From JBOFSQ01 sp051651625 (GTDB lineage Bacteria; Planctomycetota; Planctomycetia; Pirellulales; Thermoguttaceae), in assembly GCA_051651625.1 (NCBI GenBank), contig JBOFSQ010000085.1, positions 1 to 64,000 on the forward strand: a stretch of DNA of 64,000 nt, in the 5' to 3' direction. The translations under genes and the position numbers were made by a program. Positions 53,301 through 59,800 of the stretch are shown piece after piece. The notes beneath the pieces are model-generated. The model saw only the letters and a list, made by a program, of their open reading frames with translations. It was not told the origin of the DNA and ran no database searches. How positions within the stretch are numbered: the stretch's first letter is position 1; every line of letters starts with the position of its first letter.

Positions 53301-54041
53301 TTCTTCGAGCGGTAGCGCACCGTCGGGGTCGGGGGCGATGACGACGACGCCGTTACCGAGTGTGACGGCGCGTTCGACCGCTTCGGCAAGTCGCGTTCGT
53401 CCACTCTCGCCTGTCTGAACAAGGCGGTCGATGACGACTTCAACGGTGTGACGCATTTGGCGGTCGAGTTGAAGATTGTCGTCGAGCCTGACGAGTTTTC
53501 CATCGACGCGGGCGCGGATGTAACCTTGCTTGAGGAGCGTTGCGAATAGGTCGCGGTGTTCACCTTTTTGTTGTACGGCGAGTGGTGCAAGAACGAGAAA
53601 CGCGGTGTTTTCTGGGAGCGTTTCGAGACGGTCAACCATTTGCTGCCGCGACTGCGCGGCGATCTGTTTACCGCACTGCGGACAAAATCCGGTGGCGACG
53701 CGGGCGAAGAGTAACCGCAGAAAGTCGTAGATTTCAGTGATTGTTCCGACGGTACTGCGCGGCGACTGTCCGCCAACTTTTTGCGAGATTGAGATCGATG
53801 GCGAGAGTCCTGTTATGTGATCGACATCGGGTTTTGTGAGTTGTCCGAGAAACTGCCGCGCGTAAGTTGAGAGACTTTCGATATAACGACGTTGCCCTTC
53901 GGCGTAGAGAGTATCGAATGCGAGCGAACTTTTCCCGCTCCCGCTGACGCCAGTGAAACAAATGAGTCGCCCGCGTGGGAGCGTGAGTCCGACGTCGCAG
54001 AGATTGTGCTCCCGCGCACCTTTGACAGAAATATCATCCAT
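47364..54041 (-). CDS. uvrA: Double-length (tandem-fused) excinuclease subunit UvrA with extra C-terminal domain
   Basis: 2225 aa, about twice a normal UvrA. Two complete UvrA units follow each other, so there are four ABC ATPase sites: Walker A motifs near residues 31 (GVSGSGKS), 715, 1077 (GPSGSGKT) and 1682, and four LSGGE(M/A)QR signatures. Each unit has its zinc motifs (CPQC, CETCEG; CPDC, CERCEG). The units are joined by a Lys/Thr-rich linker (TKKKTAKKSAKTTTNATTN). After a second basic linker near 1975 comes an unrecognised domain of about 220 residues (from ALAPVLREGVYETRIVYD). UvrA dimerises in nucleotide-excision repair, and this protein is a covalent dimer. Related doubled UvrAs are known in Chlamydia. 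Confidence 0.95.
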   Translation of the reverse strand: MDDISVKGAREHNLCDVGLTLPRGRLICFTGVSGSGKSSLAFDTLYAEGQRRYIESLSTYARQFLGQLTKPDVDHITGLSPSISISQKVGGQSPRSTVGTITEIYDFLRLLFARVATGFCPQCGKQIAAQSRQQMVDRLETLPENTAFLVLAPLAVQQKGEHRDLFATLLKQGYIRARVDGKLVRLDDNLQLDRQMRHTVEVVIDRLVQTGESGRTRLAEAVERAVTLGNGVVVIAPDPDGALPLEEEFRLSSLFACVDCGINFEPPSPQMFSFNSPQGMCTHCEGLGEAHTFDPELLIPNQELSFEQGCIEPLGPWKSLGRWQRHIYRGVAEAIEASETLPPNTVLQTPWRDLPAPIKHALLWGTGRRRITYHLKTDAQGHRWSGVFEGIIPRLTQTFDEARRKSDRNSLARFMRNVACGHCHGSRLNEQARAFRIRTASNAFTERWHSLAEISKLTVADLQEFFKALELSETGQKIAVEVLKEVSARLGFLADVGLGYLSLHRTAPTLSGGEMQRIRLASQIGSGLVGVLYILDEPSIGLHQRDNDRLLHTLKKLRDLGNTVIVVEHDEDTMRAADWIVDFGPGPGIHGGHVVTQGEPQKLIAEQAARTAIPTAIPTATPTPAVVTKKKTAKKSAKTTTNATTNATTNETPPVPNAQLSSLTLQFLAGQERIEVPQTRRPGNGKKLVIRGATHNNLKGIDVAVPLGCFVCVTGVSGSGKSSLVSDIIVEALNRDLNRGDGCPGRHRVIDGIEHLDKMISIDQSPIGRTPRSNPATYIKVFDSIRKLFADLPEAKKRGYATGRFSFNVDGGRCETCEGSGTEKLEMDFLADVWVTCSKCQGRRFNHETLSVSFKGKAIDQVLNMGVEEAIKHFENQPRILHYLETLSAVGLGYMRLGQPSPTLSGGEAQRIKLARELVKRSTGKTLYLLDEPTTGLHFADVRMLLKVLHSFVEAGNTVLVVEHNLDVIKTADWVLDLGPEGGEAGGRIVAEGTPEDIVSVEGSHTGRVLERVIAPLSVTAPARKKKDSAAILNPPPVTPPPKPRETISIRCAQEHNLQNVSLEIPREAMTVFCGPSGSGKTSLAMDTIYAEGQRRYVESLSSYARQFIGQLQKPKVQQIEGLSPSVAIEQKSASNSPRSTVGTVTEVYDYLRVLYSRLGVPYCPDCHIPIGTQTLDEIIAKVLQVSENSRLLIAAPIPLETGQNYSELWQRLRGKGFVRVRIDKKVFNLDEVPELDRKRKHLIEVVVDRIILSDGGVRARLAESLETALELGDGLVHIITVDKSIPETRWETKVHSRHLACEKCGRSFTPLTPHNFSFNSPLGWCPYCEGLGVHHGASPAATLYNPRRSLAEGAVEIFPVPTSPMFGAMLKVFSQQTSIPIDVPFEQLDSRQRRILFHGTGEQWFDCGRFSFQFKGIYPAMEEAGRLSPALRGKLEYRVSEVECHACLGSRLRDDAAAVQLLGRTIDQLCRTPLGTLIELLSEWQLTDSERRIAGDLVNEVVSRIRFMNDVGLDYLTLSRPAPTLSGGEAQRIRLAAQIGSGLVGVLYVLDEPTIGLHPRDNTRLVSALHKLRDLGNTLIVVEHDRDVIAGADMVVDFGPAAGRGGGEIVAIGSPAEISQQPRSVTGPYLSGSKSIAIPSNRRYAGKPTNFITIEAARHNNLKSIDVHFPLAALTVVTGVSGSGKSSLVNDVLYKSLARHFHHANITAGVHDSIYGHDRINKVIRVDQQPLGQTPSSNPATYTGVFDLIRDLFSQLPDAKARGFSARRFSFNVPGGRCERCEGNGQLKIEMHFLPDVWVTCEECEGKRYDRETLLVRYKDRSIADVLEMSCSEALALFHNVAPIRRILQVLVDVGLGYISLGQPAPTLSGGEAQRVKLAAELARPDTGRTLYLLDEPTTGLHFDDLAKLLTVLHRLVDVGNTVVVIEHNLDVIKSADWIVELGPEAGLGGGYIVFEGTPENLVAAAALDVDVVPKMSAKKVAKKTATKKVAKTKTAAANTVDDAKVIVSHTAVALAPVLREGVYETRIVYDPTAANAPQEGDLAPGELGEASLPPWTKDGPRWHLTDRVSRNGHACHWDSRILRSITEELNNHSFFAPTDWNHRHTVRIVSDCEIPVTFFQANTGEEWLLVLKFRVQCGRFTLADLVTQLNLRPLNEIPEIPLYGSAPRVRVHEEVECDNGSIYDEVELRVHSWSEVNTKPFWDFLTQAAESFGATIRLSEHEA

Positions 54042-54115
54042 GAGTTTGTGTACTCAAATTGGTTGTGATTTTTAGCGGCGTGAATGCTTGCATCCTCGCA
54101 CTTCACGAAACATCG

Positions 54116-54144
54116 CATTTTCGCACGAATTGCGAAAGTGTCAA
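54116..54144 (-). promoter_or_regulatory. uvrA promoter region with palindromic operator candidate
   Basis: The -35 TTGACA (54139-54144, minus strand) is followed, within the spacer, by the perfect inverted repeat TTTCGCA-CGAAT-TGCGAAA (54119-54137 on this strand). The -10 at 17-base spacing (AAAATG) is poor. A repressor bound here would block RNA polymerase; LexA-type control is the natural guess for uvrA but unproven. Confidence 0.55.
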
Positions 54145-54171
54145 GAAAGAGAGCGACGGTTGGTCGATTTC

Positions 54172-54380
54172 GGGTAAGTAAATTTAGTTGCAGGCGTGAA
54201 TGGCGTATTTGCCCCAACGGGGCGTTCCGTCCCAGTTCTAGGGCGACAGCCCTATGTTTGCGTCCTCGAACATGAACCAAGGGCCAAAGGCCCGCCATAA
54301 ACGAACGAATCGCAATTTTAGAGCGGGCCCTTGGCCCTACGATTTCGACGCGGTGAGTGCAGCCAAAACTTTACTACACC
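54172..54380. repeat. TIR-bearing palindromic element related to 61216-61519 (opposite orientation)
   Basis: Ends resemble GGGTGTAGTAAAATCT. It shares GTTGCAGGCGTG(G)AATGGCG and a GCCCCAACGGGGC hairpin with the larger copy. It also contains AGGGCCAAAGGCCCG / CGGGCCCTTGGCCCT arms. It occupies the gene-free gap before the HtrA-like gene end. Confidence 0.7.
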
Positions 54381-54404
54381 CATTTTTTCAGGACAGCCCA
54401 AACC

Positions 54405-55577
54405 TCACCGGCTCTCCTGTTCGCCCAAGACGACCTCGGTTTCTCGCACCGTCCCGTCGCGGAGAATTCGCAGCGACACACGCGACGCCGGTCGCTCGAT
54501 GGCGACGAGGTGAATCAGATGACGGTCGTTCTCAACGTCGCGTCCGTTGCACGCTATAACAATGTCGCCGACATCGATCCCAGCCGCCGCCGCTGGCGAC
54601 TGCGACGCAACACGACTCACTCGCGCACCGATGAGTCGTTCCATTCCGATTGCTTCGCGGCGTGCATCGTCGAACGCGGGATCGAGTTCGAGTCCGATCA
54701 TCGGGCGTTTCACGCGCCCCGACGACGCGAGTTGCTCGGCGATGTAAATCGCAACGTCAATCGGCATCGCCATCGCAACGCCTTCGCTTGTCCCCGTCGT
54801 CGATGCGATAGCGGTGACGATTCCGATCACTTCGCCACGCAGGTTAACGAGTGGGCCGCCGCTGTTGCCGGGGTTTATCGCCGCGTCGGTTTGAATGAAT
54901 CCCGACAGCGGCATTGTGATTTGCCCGACCGGAATTTGATACCGGCTGGCTCCGCTGACAATCCCAAGCGACACACTTCCGCGAAGTCCGAACGGATGAC
55001 CAATCGCAATAACGAAGTCGCCAACACCGACATCACCACCCGCACCGATTCGCGCACTGGGCGGCAACGAACCGTTCGCAGTGTCAAGCAGAAGAACCGC
55101 GACATCGTAGTCGTTGTTAACGCGAACTTCGGCGACCTTGAGTCGTCGCCGGTCGAGTGTGGTGACGCGGAGCGTTTCAGACGTACTCTCGCCGACGACG
55201 TGCCCGCTCGTGAGGACGCAAGATTTTCCCGCAAGCGTAACGACAACGCCAGCACCGGTCGCCGACTGCGTCCGTGAACGCGACGCGACTTCGTCGCTCG
55301 ACTCACGAACCGATTCCAAAACAACCACCGACGGCAACACCGCTGCCGCCGCGTCCGAAACTTCGCGTCCGCGCTGGTCGCCAAAGACGAATGACGTAGA
55401 AACCGTAAACAACAGCGCGATGAATGTCAAACAAAGCCGCGCGAGCGCAAGTTCCGGTTCGGCATAGCCGAACCCTCCAGTTATCACACGCCGCAGGCGT
55501 TTGGAGGGTTCGGCTATGCCGAACCGCTGCGCGAGTGCAAGTTTCCAAACAAGCCGAATAAGAAAAGACGCCATCAT
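54405..55577 (-). CDS. HtrA/Do-like trypsin protease with PDZ domain; leader contains an in-frame palindromic element
   Basis: 390 aa. Catalytic triad His126 (LTSGHVV), Asp158 (NNDYDVAVLLL) and Ser239 (NPGNSGGPL); PDZ domain from about 300. Periplasmic quality-control protease by family. The ATG at 55577 overlaps the stop of the upstream TPR gene (TGATG), so translation is coupled. Residues about 7-43 are encoded by a copy of the palindromic element (55446-55557), read in frame as AQRFGIAEP and GGFGYAEPELALA. The true hydrophobic export segment (LCLTFIALLFTVSTSFVFG) comes after it. Alternatively a TTG at that segment is the working start. Confidence 0.88.
   Translation of the reverse strand: MMASFLIRLVWKLALAQRFGIAEPSKRLRRVITGGFGYAEPELALARLCLTFIALLFTVSTSFVFGDQRGREVSDAAAAVLPSVVVLESVRESSDEVASRSRTQSATGAGVVVTLAGKSCVLTSGHVVGESTSETLRVTTLDRRRLKVAEVRVNNDYDVAVLLLDTANGSLPPSARIGAGGDVGVGDFVIAIGHPFGLRGSVSLGIVSGASRYQIPVGQITMPLSGFIQTDAAINPGNSGGPLVNLRGEVIGIVTAIASTTGTSEGVAMAMPIDVAIYIAEQLASSGRVKRPMIGLELDPAFDDARREAIGMERLIGARVSRVASQSPAAAAGIDVGDIVIACNGRDVENDRHLIHLVAIERPASRVSLRILRDGTVRETEVVLGEQESR
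55446..55557. mobile_element. TAG-family palindromic element inserted in frame in the protease gene
   Basis: Carries the inner arms with GGTTCGGC-ATA/TAT-GCCGAACC and a mutated right end (GTTTCCAAACAAGCCGA). The terminal TAG is altered, so no stop is created and the reading frame stays open through the element. Confidence 0.85.
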
Positions 55578-56317
55578 CACGGCCCGTACTTCATCTGGAG
55601 CGAATCGTACATCGCACGATTTTCTGGCGACATCTTTGGCGAGAGTGTGTCGAGTGGGAGCCGGGCCTTGTCGAACCAGACTTTTGCGCGGGCCGTTTCG
55701 CCGAGTTGTTCGAGCGTGTTTGCGAGGTGAAGGACGTAGATCGGCCCTTCGCACGAGAGCATCACCGCACGTTCAAAGACGGGGAGCGCATCGACGGGAT
55801 TTCCCGAATTGACAAGCACGAGTCCTTTGCTATCGAGAAGCGGGACGTTGTCGGGAAATGTTTGGAGCGACTGGTCGAGGAGGTTGAGTGCGGCGGTGTG
55901 GTCGCCTTGCGCACTTGAGAGGAGCAGGGCGTAGTTGTTTGCGAGGATCATCGAGAGTGGTGAACCGTTCGGAGCAGCCGCCATCGCGCGCTGGTAGATC
56001 GACGCGGCTCGCTGCGGCTGACGACGAAACGTCCAGTAACTTGCGAGCTGCGCGAGCGTCGCCGGATCGGTGAGCGGACTCGGCGGCTGCACCATTTCTT
56101 GTGGCGTCATCTCCAGTCCTACTTCATACGTCCCTTGCATATTCGCAGGGAGCGTGACGCCGCTGAAAGATGTCGGGCGTGGAAACTTGACGTAATAACC
56201 GTCGCCGACCTGCGTAAGCTGCGGTTTCTCGGCAGCCGCCGGTGCCTGCCCCGACACGAACGAACTTCCGAACAGACTGACCGCCACCAGACCAGAACAC
56301 AACAAGATTTTTTTCAT
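55577..56317 (-). CDS. Secreted TPR protein, translationally coupled to the HtrA-like protease
   Basis: 246 aa. Signal peptide MKKILLCSGLVAVSLFGSSF. From about residue 90 there are four TPR-like helix pairs (LASYWTFRRQPQRAASIYQR, LDSKGLVLVNSGNPVDALPV, LHLANTLEQLGETARAKVW). GGAG precedes the ATG at 56317. The stop codon overlaps the protease start by one base, so the two proteins are likely made in a fixed ratio and may interact as adaptor and protease. Confidence 0.8.
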   Translation of the reverse strand: MKKILLCSGLVAVSLFGSSFVSGQAPAAAEKPQLTQVGDGYYVKFPRPTSFSGVTLPANMQGTYEVGLEMTPQEMVQPPSPLTDPATLAQLASYWTFRRQPQRAASIYQRAMAAAPNGSPLSMILANNYALLLSSAQGDHTAALNLLDQSLQTFPDNVPLLDSKGLVLVNSGNPVDALPVFERAVMLSCEGPIYVLHLANTLEQLGETARAKVWFDKARLPLDTLSPKMSPENRAMYDSLQMKYGP

Positions 56318-56329
56318 ATCAGACTCTCC

Positions 56330-56431
56330 AGACCCGTTACGGGTCGATTTGTAGGCTTCGCCCTCTGGCGTACCGCGGCCTCGCTGGGCCGCTACCGTTT
56401 TCTTGCGGGAAATTCAAACCGACTTGAGTAC
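56330..56431. repeat. Leader-associated dispersed repeat, copy 3
   Basis: Same family as 239-341 and 10397-10498. It ends 13 bases above the start codon of the TPR gene and begins with the hairpin GACCCGTTACGGGTC. Confidence 0.85.
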
Positions 56432-56763
56432 AAACAAACGAGCAACCGCCTCAACTAACATGTCAACGAGTCTATCGGCAACAGGCGTATTGTCAAGGAG
56501 TGCTCCGTTTTGGGTGTGTAAAACCAGCTTGTACGATGACATCGGTTGTCCGAGTTTTATCCCCGTTGTGGCAAATGCGCCATTCACCTCTCGCCTCAAC
56601 TTTTTCTCCCCCGCCCCTTGTCGCCCGGCCAAAAGCGGCTAAACTTCCGCCCGTGGGAAATTGACCCACACAAAAGAGCTTTTGAGTGTTTTTGTGGGAA
56701 ACAAGCCCGCAAGTTTTTCGAGATTCTGCGATTTACAGTGTCGGGACGTTTTCAAGGCGAGTC
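56432..56763. other. Gene-free region between the TPR gene and mraZ
   Basis: Contains a fragment of the TIR-bearing element (about 56515-56595, with ACATCGGTTGTCCGAGTTTT). Just above mraZ, GAGTG and GTGGG lie 10 bases apart (56684-56698), reminiscent of MraZ-binding repeats, and GTGGGAAA also occurs at 56653. Otherwise nothing is seen. Confidence 0.45.
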
Positions 56764-57249
56764 ATGAGCGACGCGGCCCCACTCATTCTAGGCGAATTCA
56801 CGCGGAAGCTCGATGAGCGGTTCCGTTTGTCGCTGCCGAATGAACTGCTGGAACTGTTCCAACCGCAAGACGGCGGATGCGTCGTTGCGAAGGAGCGTTC
56901 GGGGTGTCTCTCGCTTTGGGATCGAAACGTGTGGCAGTCGCGGCTTGATGACCGCGTTGCACTCGTTCAGCAACGGATGAAACTCGGCGACTTGCAACAG
57001 CGCGTCCCCGAACTACAAACATTTGGTCGCTTGCTTTCGACACGGCACCGCCCCGTCGAACTCGAAGAACGCGGACGGCTGTTGTTACCGGAAGGATTCC
57101 GCGACTTTTTGGAAGTCCCCGCGAAGGGCGAGGTTATCGTCGTCGGTGCGATGGTGTGCGTAGAAATCTGGAACCCAAAACGGTGGTTCGAATTCGTAAA
57201 CCAAGACATCACGCGATTCTCGGAGTTGCTTGATACACTTTCGCATTGA
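56764..57249 (+). CDS. mraZ: MraZ-family transcriptional regulator
   Basis: 161 aa. Two AbrB-like MraZ halves: LGEFTRKLDERFRLSLPNEL and PVELEERGRLLLPEGFRDFL, each with the D/E-x-x-GR-type turn. In most bacteria mraZ opens the division and cell-wall cluster and represses it. Here it stands alone: neither mraW/rsmH, ftsI nor mur genes are near. Planctomycetes generally lack ftsZ, so its targets are uncertain. ATG at 56764 fits the family start; the longer frame from 56686 is rejected. Confidence 0.9.
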   Translation: MSDAAPLILGEFTRKLDERFRLSLPNELLELFQPQDGGCVVAKERSGCLSLWDRNVWQSRLDDRVALVQQRMKLGDLQQRVPELQTFGRLLSTRHRPVELEERGRLLLPEGFRDFLEVPAKGEVIVVGAMVCVEIWNPKRWFEFVNQDITRFSELLDTLSH

Positions 57250-57295
57250 TTGATTTTTGCGCCGTTCACGGTTGATTTTCATGTCCGTCATTCCT

Positions 57296-57429
57296 GCGAA
57301 GGCAGGAATCCAAATCACACGCATCAAGCAGACGCGACAGCGGAACAAGTGTGCGATAGGAGTCGGTGCCATGTGTGCAATTGTGTTGGCTATGGTTTTC
57401 CTTTAGATTCCTGCCTACGCAGGAATGAC
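57296..57429. repeat. Paired REP-like repeats
   Basis: A forward unit (57296-57338, CATTCCTGCG...CAGGAATC and AAATCACACGC) and an inverted unit (to 57429), with GTGTGCAATTGTGTTGGC between them, which also occurs at 15538. The rest of the gap to 57658 holds no gene, only a purine-rich GAGGCGAG repeat just before the next start. Confidence 0.8.
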
Positions 57430-57658
57430 GAAACAAACCTTGAATGACGAAACAAACCTTGGTTCAGAAGATTTTTTTGGCGTTGATCGGTGGGTCTTGC
57501 GGCTTTTGGCTACCTTAATTCGGTCGTCACCCGAATCGGGGAAAGCAAGTCAAACCCATTAGGTGGTTGGAAGCACGGGAGACGTACTTGAGCAGAGGTC
57601 TCCCAGACCCACCGACCGACGCCAAATGAGAGGAGAGGGACTAGAGGCGAGAGGCGAC

Positions 57659-59725
57659 ATGAATTTCGTCAAAACCAAACTCGCGCTCTTCGGGCGACGC
57701 CTTCGGCGGGCAGCGGCGACGGATGGCGTCGCAGCAATCTTGACTGCCGCCACAATTCTGGCGTGGTGCAGTTTTCTCGCCGACTTCACGTTTGGTCTGC
57801 CGCTCGGTCTGCGAACCACAATTCTCATCGCCGCAACTTCGATGGCAGCGTGGTGGATTCGGACGCGAATAGTTTGGCTCTACGTTTTCCCGTTCTCGTC
57901 GCGTGAACTCGCCGCCGCAATCGAACGCCGCGAACCGTCGCTCAACGGAACGCTTCTCACCGCAGTCGAACACGGCCAGCGCGATGCGAGTTCGGAGTTT
58001 TACAACGCAACCGTCGCTCACGCAATCGACGTTTTGCAACGCGAACCGCACGCAACCGAAGTCAATCGCAACGTCGTACTTCGCCGCGTGATTGTGATGT
58101 TCGCACTGCTCGTTCCGACAATTTTCGCCGCTGCGTTACAACCAGCAACAGCGAAACTGTGGTGGTCGCGCAACGTGTTACTTTCAAATCGTGCGTGGCC
58201 AAACGACACCGACATCGTTGTCGAAGGATTCGGCGAAGACGGAATCTGCCGCATCCCGCGCGGCGAGGCGTTCACGCTCACCGTTCGCACACGCGACGGA
58301 CGCAGACGCACGCCAGACAAAATCCAAGTCCAAATTGGACGCGAACGCATTGTCATCGACGAGTTTCAAGTCGCCAAAATGAGCGACCACGACGTTCGCA
58401 TCTTCACGCGAACGATCCCCGATGTGACCGAGTCGTTCGATCTCGTCGTGAGTGGCGGCGGCGTGAGACGCGACGGACTGCGTGTCGAAGCGGTGCCGCG
58501 TCCACAAATTCTTGATACCGAAATACTCGTCACGCCGCCAGCGTACTTGCGTCAAGAACCGGCGCGAATCTCGCTCACCAGCGGCACCGCAATCGTCGCC
58601 GACGGCAGCGACGTTACGCTCGTTGCGAAAACTTCGCCGCGAGTTCGCACCGTCAAAGTTGTGAAACGTACTGGAACTTCCGGCGCGATCAGTAACGCTG
58701 AACACACTTTCTCCGCGAACACGCTCACCGCGAATCTTGGCATTCTCCGCGACACGACTGCGATCACGATCAATCTCGAAGACGAGTACGCGATCACGAG
58801 TCATCCGCTCGTTCTCACGTTTACGGTTCGCCGCGACAGTTCGCCGCAGGTTGTTGTGAAGTGTGTTGGCGTTGCGGCGTCGCTCACGCCGGACGCGGTC
58901 GTCCCGATTGAGGGGAACGTCACCGACGACAACGCCATCGAAAACGTCACGCTCTGCGCGAAGGCGATACGTCTGGCAAACGCAGAAGAAAACTCCGCGA
59001 CGGAAGAGATCGTGTCGCGTAATCTTGTCGCCGATTGCGGACGCGCGGCGTACACGATCTCGTCGTCGTTCGCGGTCGAATCGTTGCAACTCCGCGAAGG
59101 CGACACGTTATCGCTCTGGGTTGACGCGACCGACAACGAACGGCTCGACACCACAACCGGACAACTCGGACGCAGCGAAGTTTTCACGTTCAAAGTCGTC
59201 TCGCGCGAGACGCTGCTTGCAACGCTTGAGACGCAAGAGATCGTTTTGCGTCAACGTCTCGACGGTGCGATCCACGAAGTCGAGACGACGCGCGATGTGG
59301 CGATGTCAACCGACGTTCCCGACACGATTCGTACACAGCTCGTCCGCGACGCGCAGCGGCAGCGTTACGAAATGGAGACGATTGCAACGTCGCTCGAAGA
59401 GATGCGGAGGCAGCGTGAGAACAATCGCGTGTTAGACGCAACGTCGCGCGAGCGACTCGCGGGGATCGTGTCGCCGCTCCGCGAACTCGCCGAAGACACA
59501 ATCCCCGCCGCCGAAAAGACGTTCCGCGAATCGCCGCTGAACGACGCCGCCGCAAAACTCGATGAGATCGCAAGCACGATGCGCGAAGTCCGCGACAAAA
59601 TGCTCGAACTCGAATCTTACGGAGAACTGCTAGAACGATTCCGCGAACTCATCCGCAACCAGCAAGACCTCCGCGACGCCACAAAGCGCGAACACAGCGA
59701 CGCACTGCGACGACTGACGGAGTGA
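57659..59725 (+). CDS. Large membrane-anchored coiled-coil protein (DUF4175-like layout)
   Basis: 688 aa. Two N-terminal helices (AAILTAATILAWCSFLADFT; GLRTTILIAATSMAAWWI) and a third near 145-165 (RVIVMFALLVPTIFAAAL), then about 380 residues of beta-rich extracytoplasmic sequence (IPRGEAFTLTVRTRDGRRR onward) and a C-terminal coiled coil (LEEMRRQRENNRVLDATSRE, later ELLERFRELIRNQQ). This order resembles DUF4175 proteins but family membership is a guess. ATG at 57659 follows GAGGCGAGAGGCGAC. Function unknown. Confidence 0.7.
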   Translation: MNFVKTKLALFGRRLRRAAATDGVAAILTAATILAWCSFLADFTFGLPLGLRTTILIAATSMAAWWIRTRIVWLYVFPFSSRELAAAIERREPSLNGTLLTAVEHGQRDASSEFYNATVAHAIDVLQREPHATEVNRNVVLRRVIVMFALLVPTIFAAALQPATAKLWWSRNVLLSNRAWPNDTDIVVEGFGEDGICRIPRGEAFTLTVRTRDGRRRTPDKIQVQIGRERIVIDEFQVAKMSDHDVRIFTRTIPDVTESFDLVVSGGGVRRDGLRVEAVPRPQILDTEILVTPPAYLRQEPARISLTSGTAIVADGSDVTLVAKTSPRVRTVKVVKRTGTSGAISNAEHTFSANTLTANLGILRDTTAITINLEDEYAITSHPLVLTFTVRRDSSPQVVVKCVGVAASLTPDAVVPIEGNVTDDNAIENVTLCAKAIRLANAEENSATEEIVSRNLVADCGRAAYTISSSFAVESLQLREGDTLSLWVDATDNERLDTTTGQLGRSEVFTFKVVSRETLLATLETQEIVLRQRLDGAIHEVETTRDVAMSTDVPDTIRTQLVRDAQRQRYEMETIATSLEEMRRQRENNRVLDATSRERLAGIVSPLRELAEDTIPAAEKTFRESPLNDAAAKLDEIASTMREVRDKMLELESYGELLERFRELIRNQQDLRDATKREHSDALRRLTE

Positions 59726-59733
59726 GTTCAGCT

Positions 59734-59775
59734 CGATAAGACCTATAGGTCGCATAGGTCCTATAGGTCTTATCG
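59734..59775. repeat. CCTATAGG palindrome (probable bidirectional terminator)
   Basis: Arms CGATAAGACCTATAGG and CCTATAGGTCTTATCG around a 10-base centre. It lies between convergent genes. Confidence 0.85.
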
Positions 59776-59800
59776 AATCGTGCAACCGCTCACCGCACCT

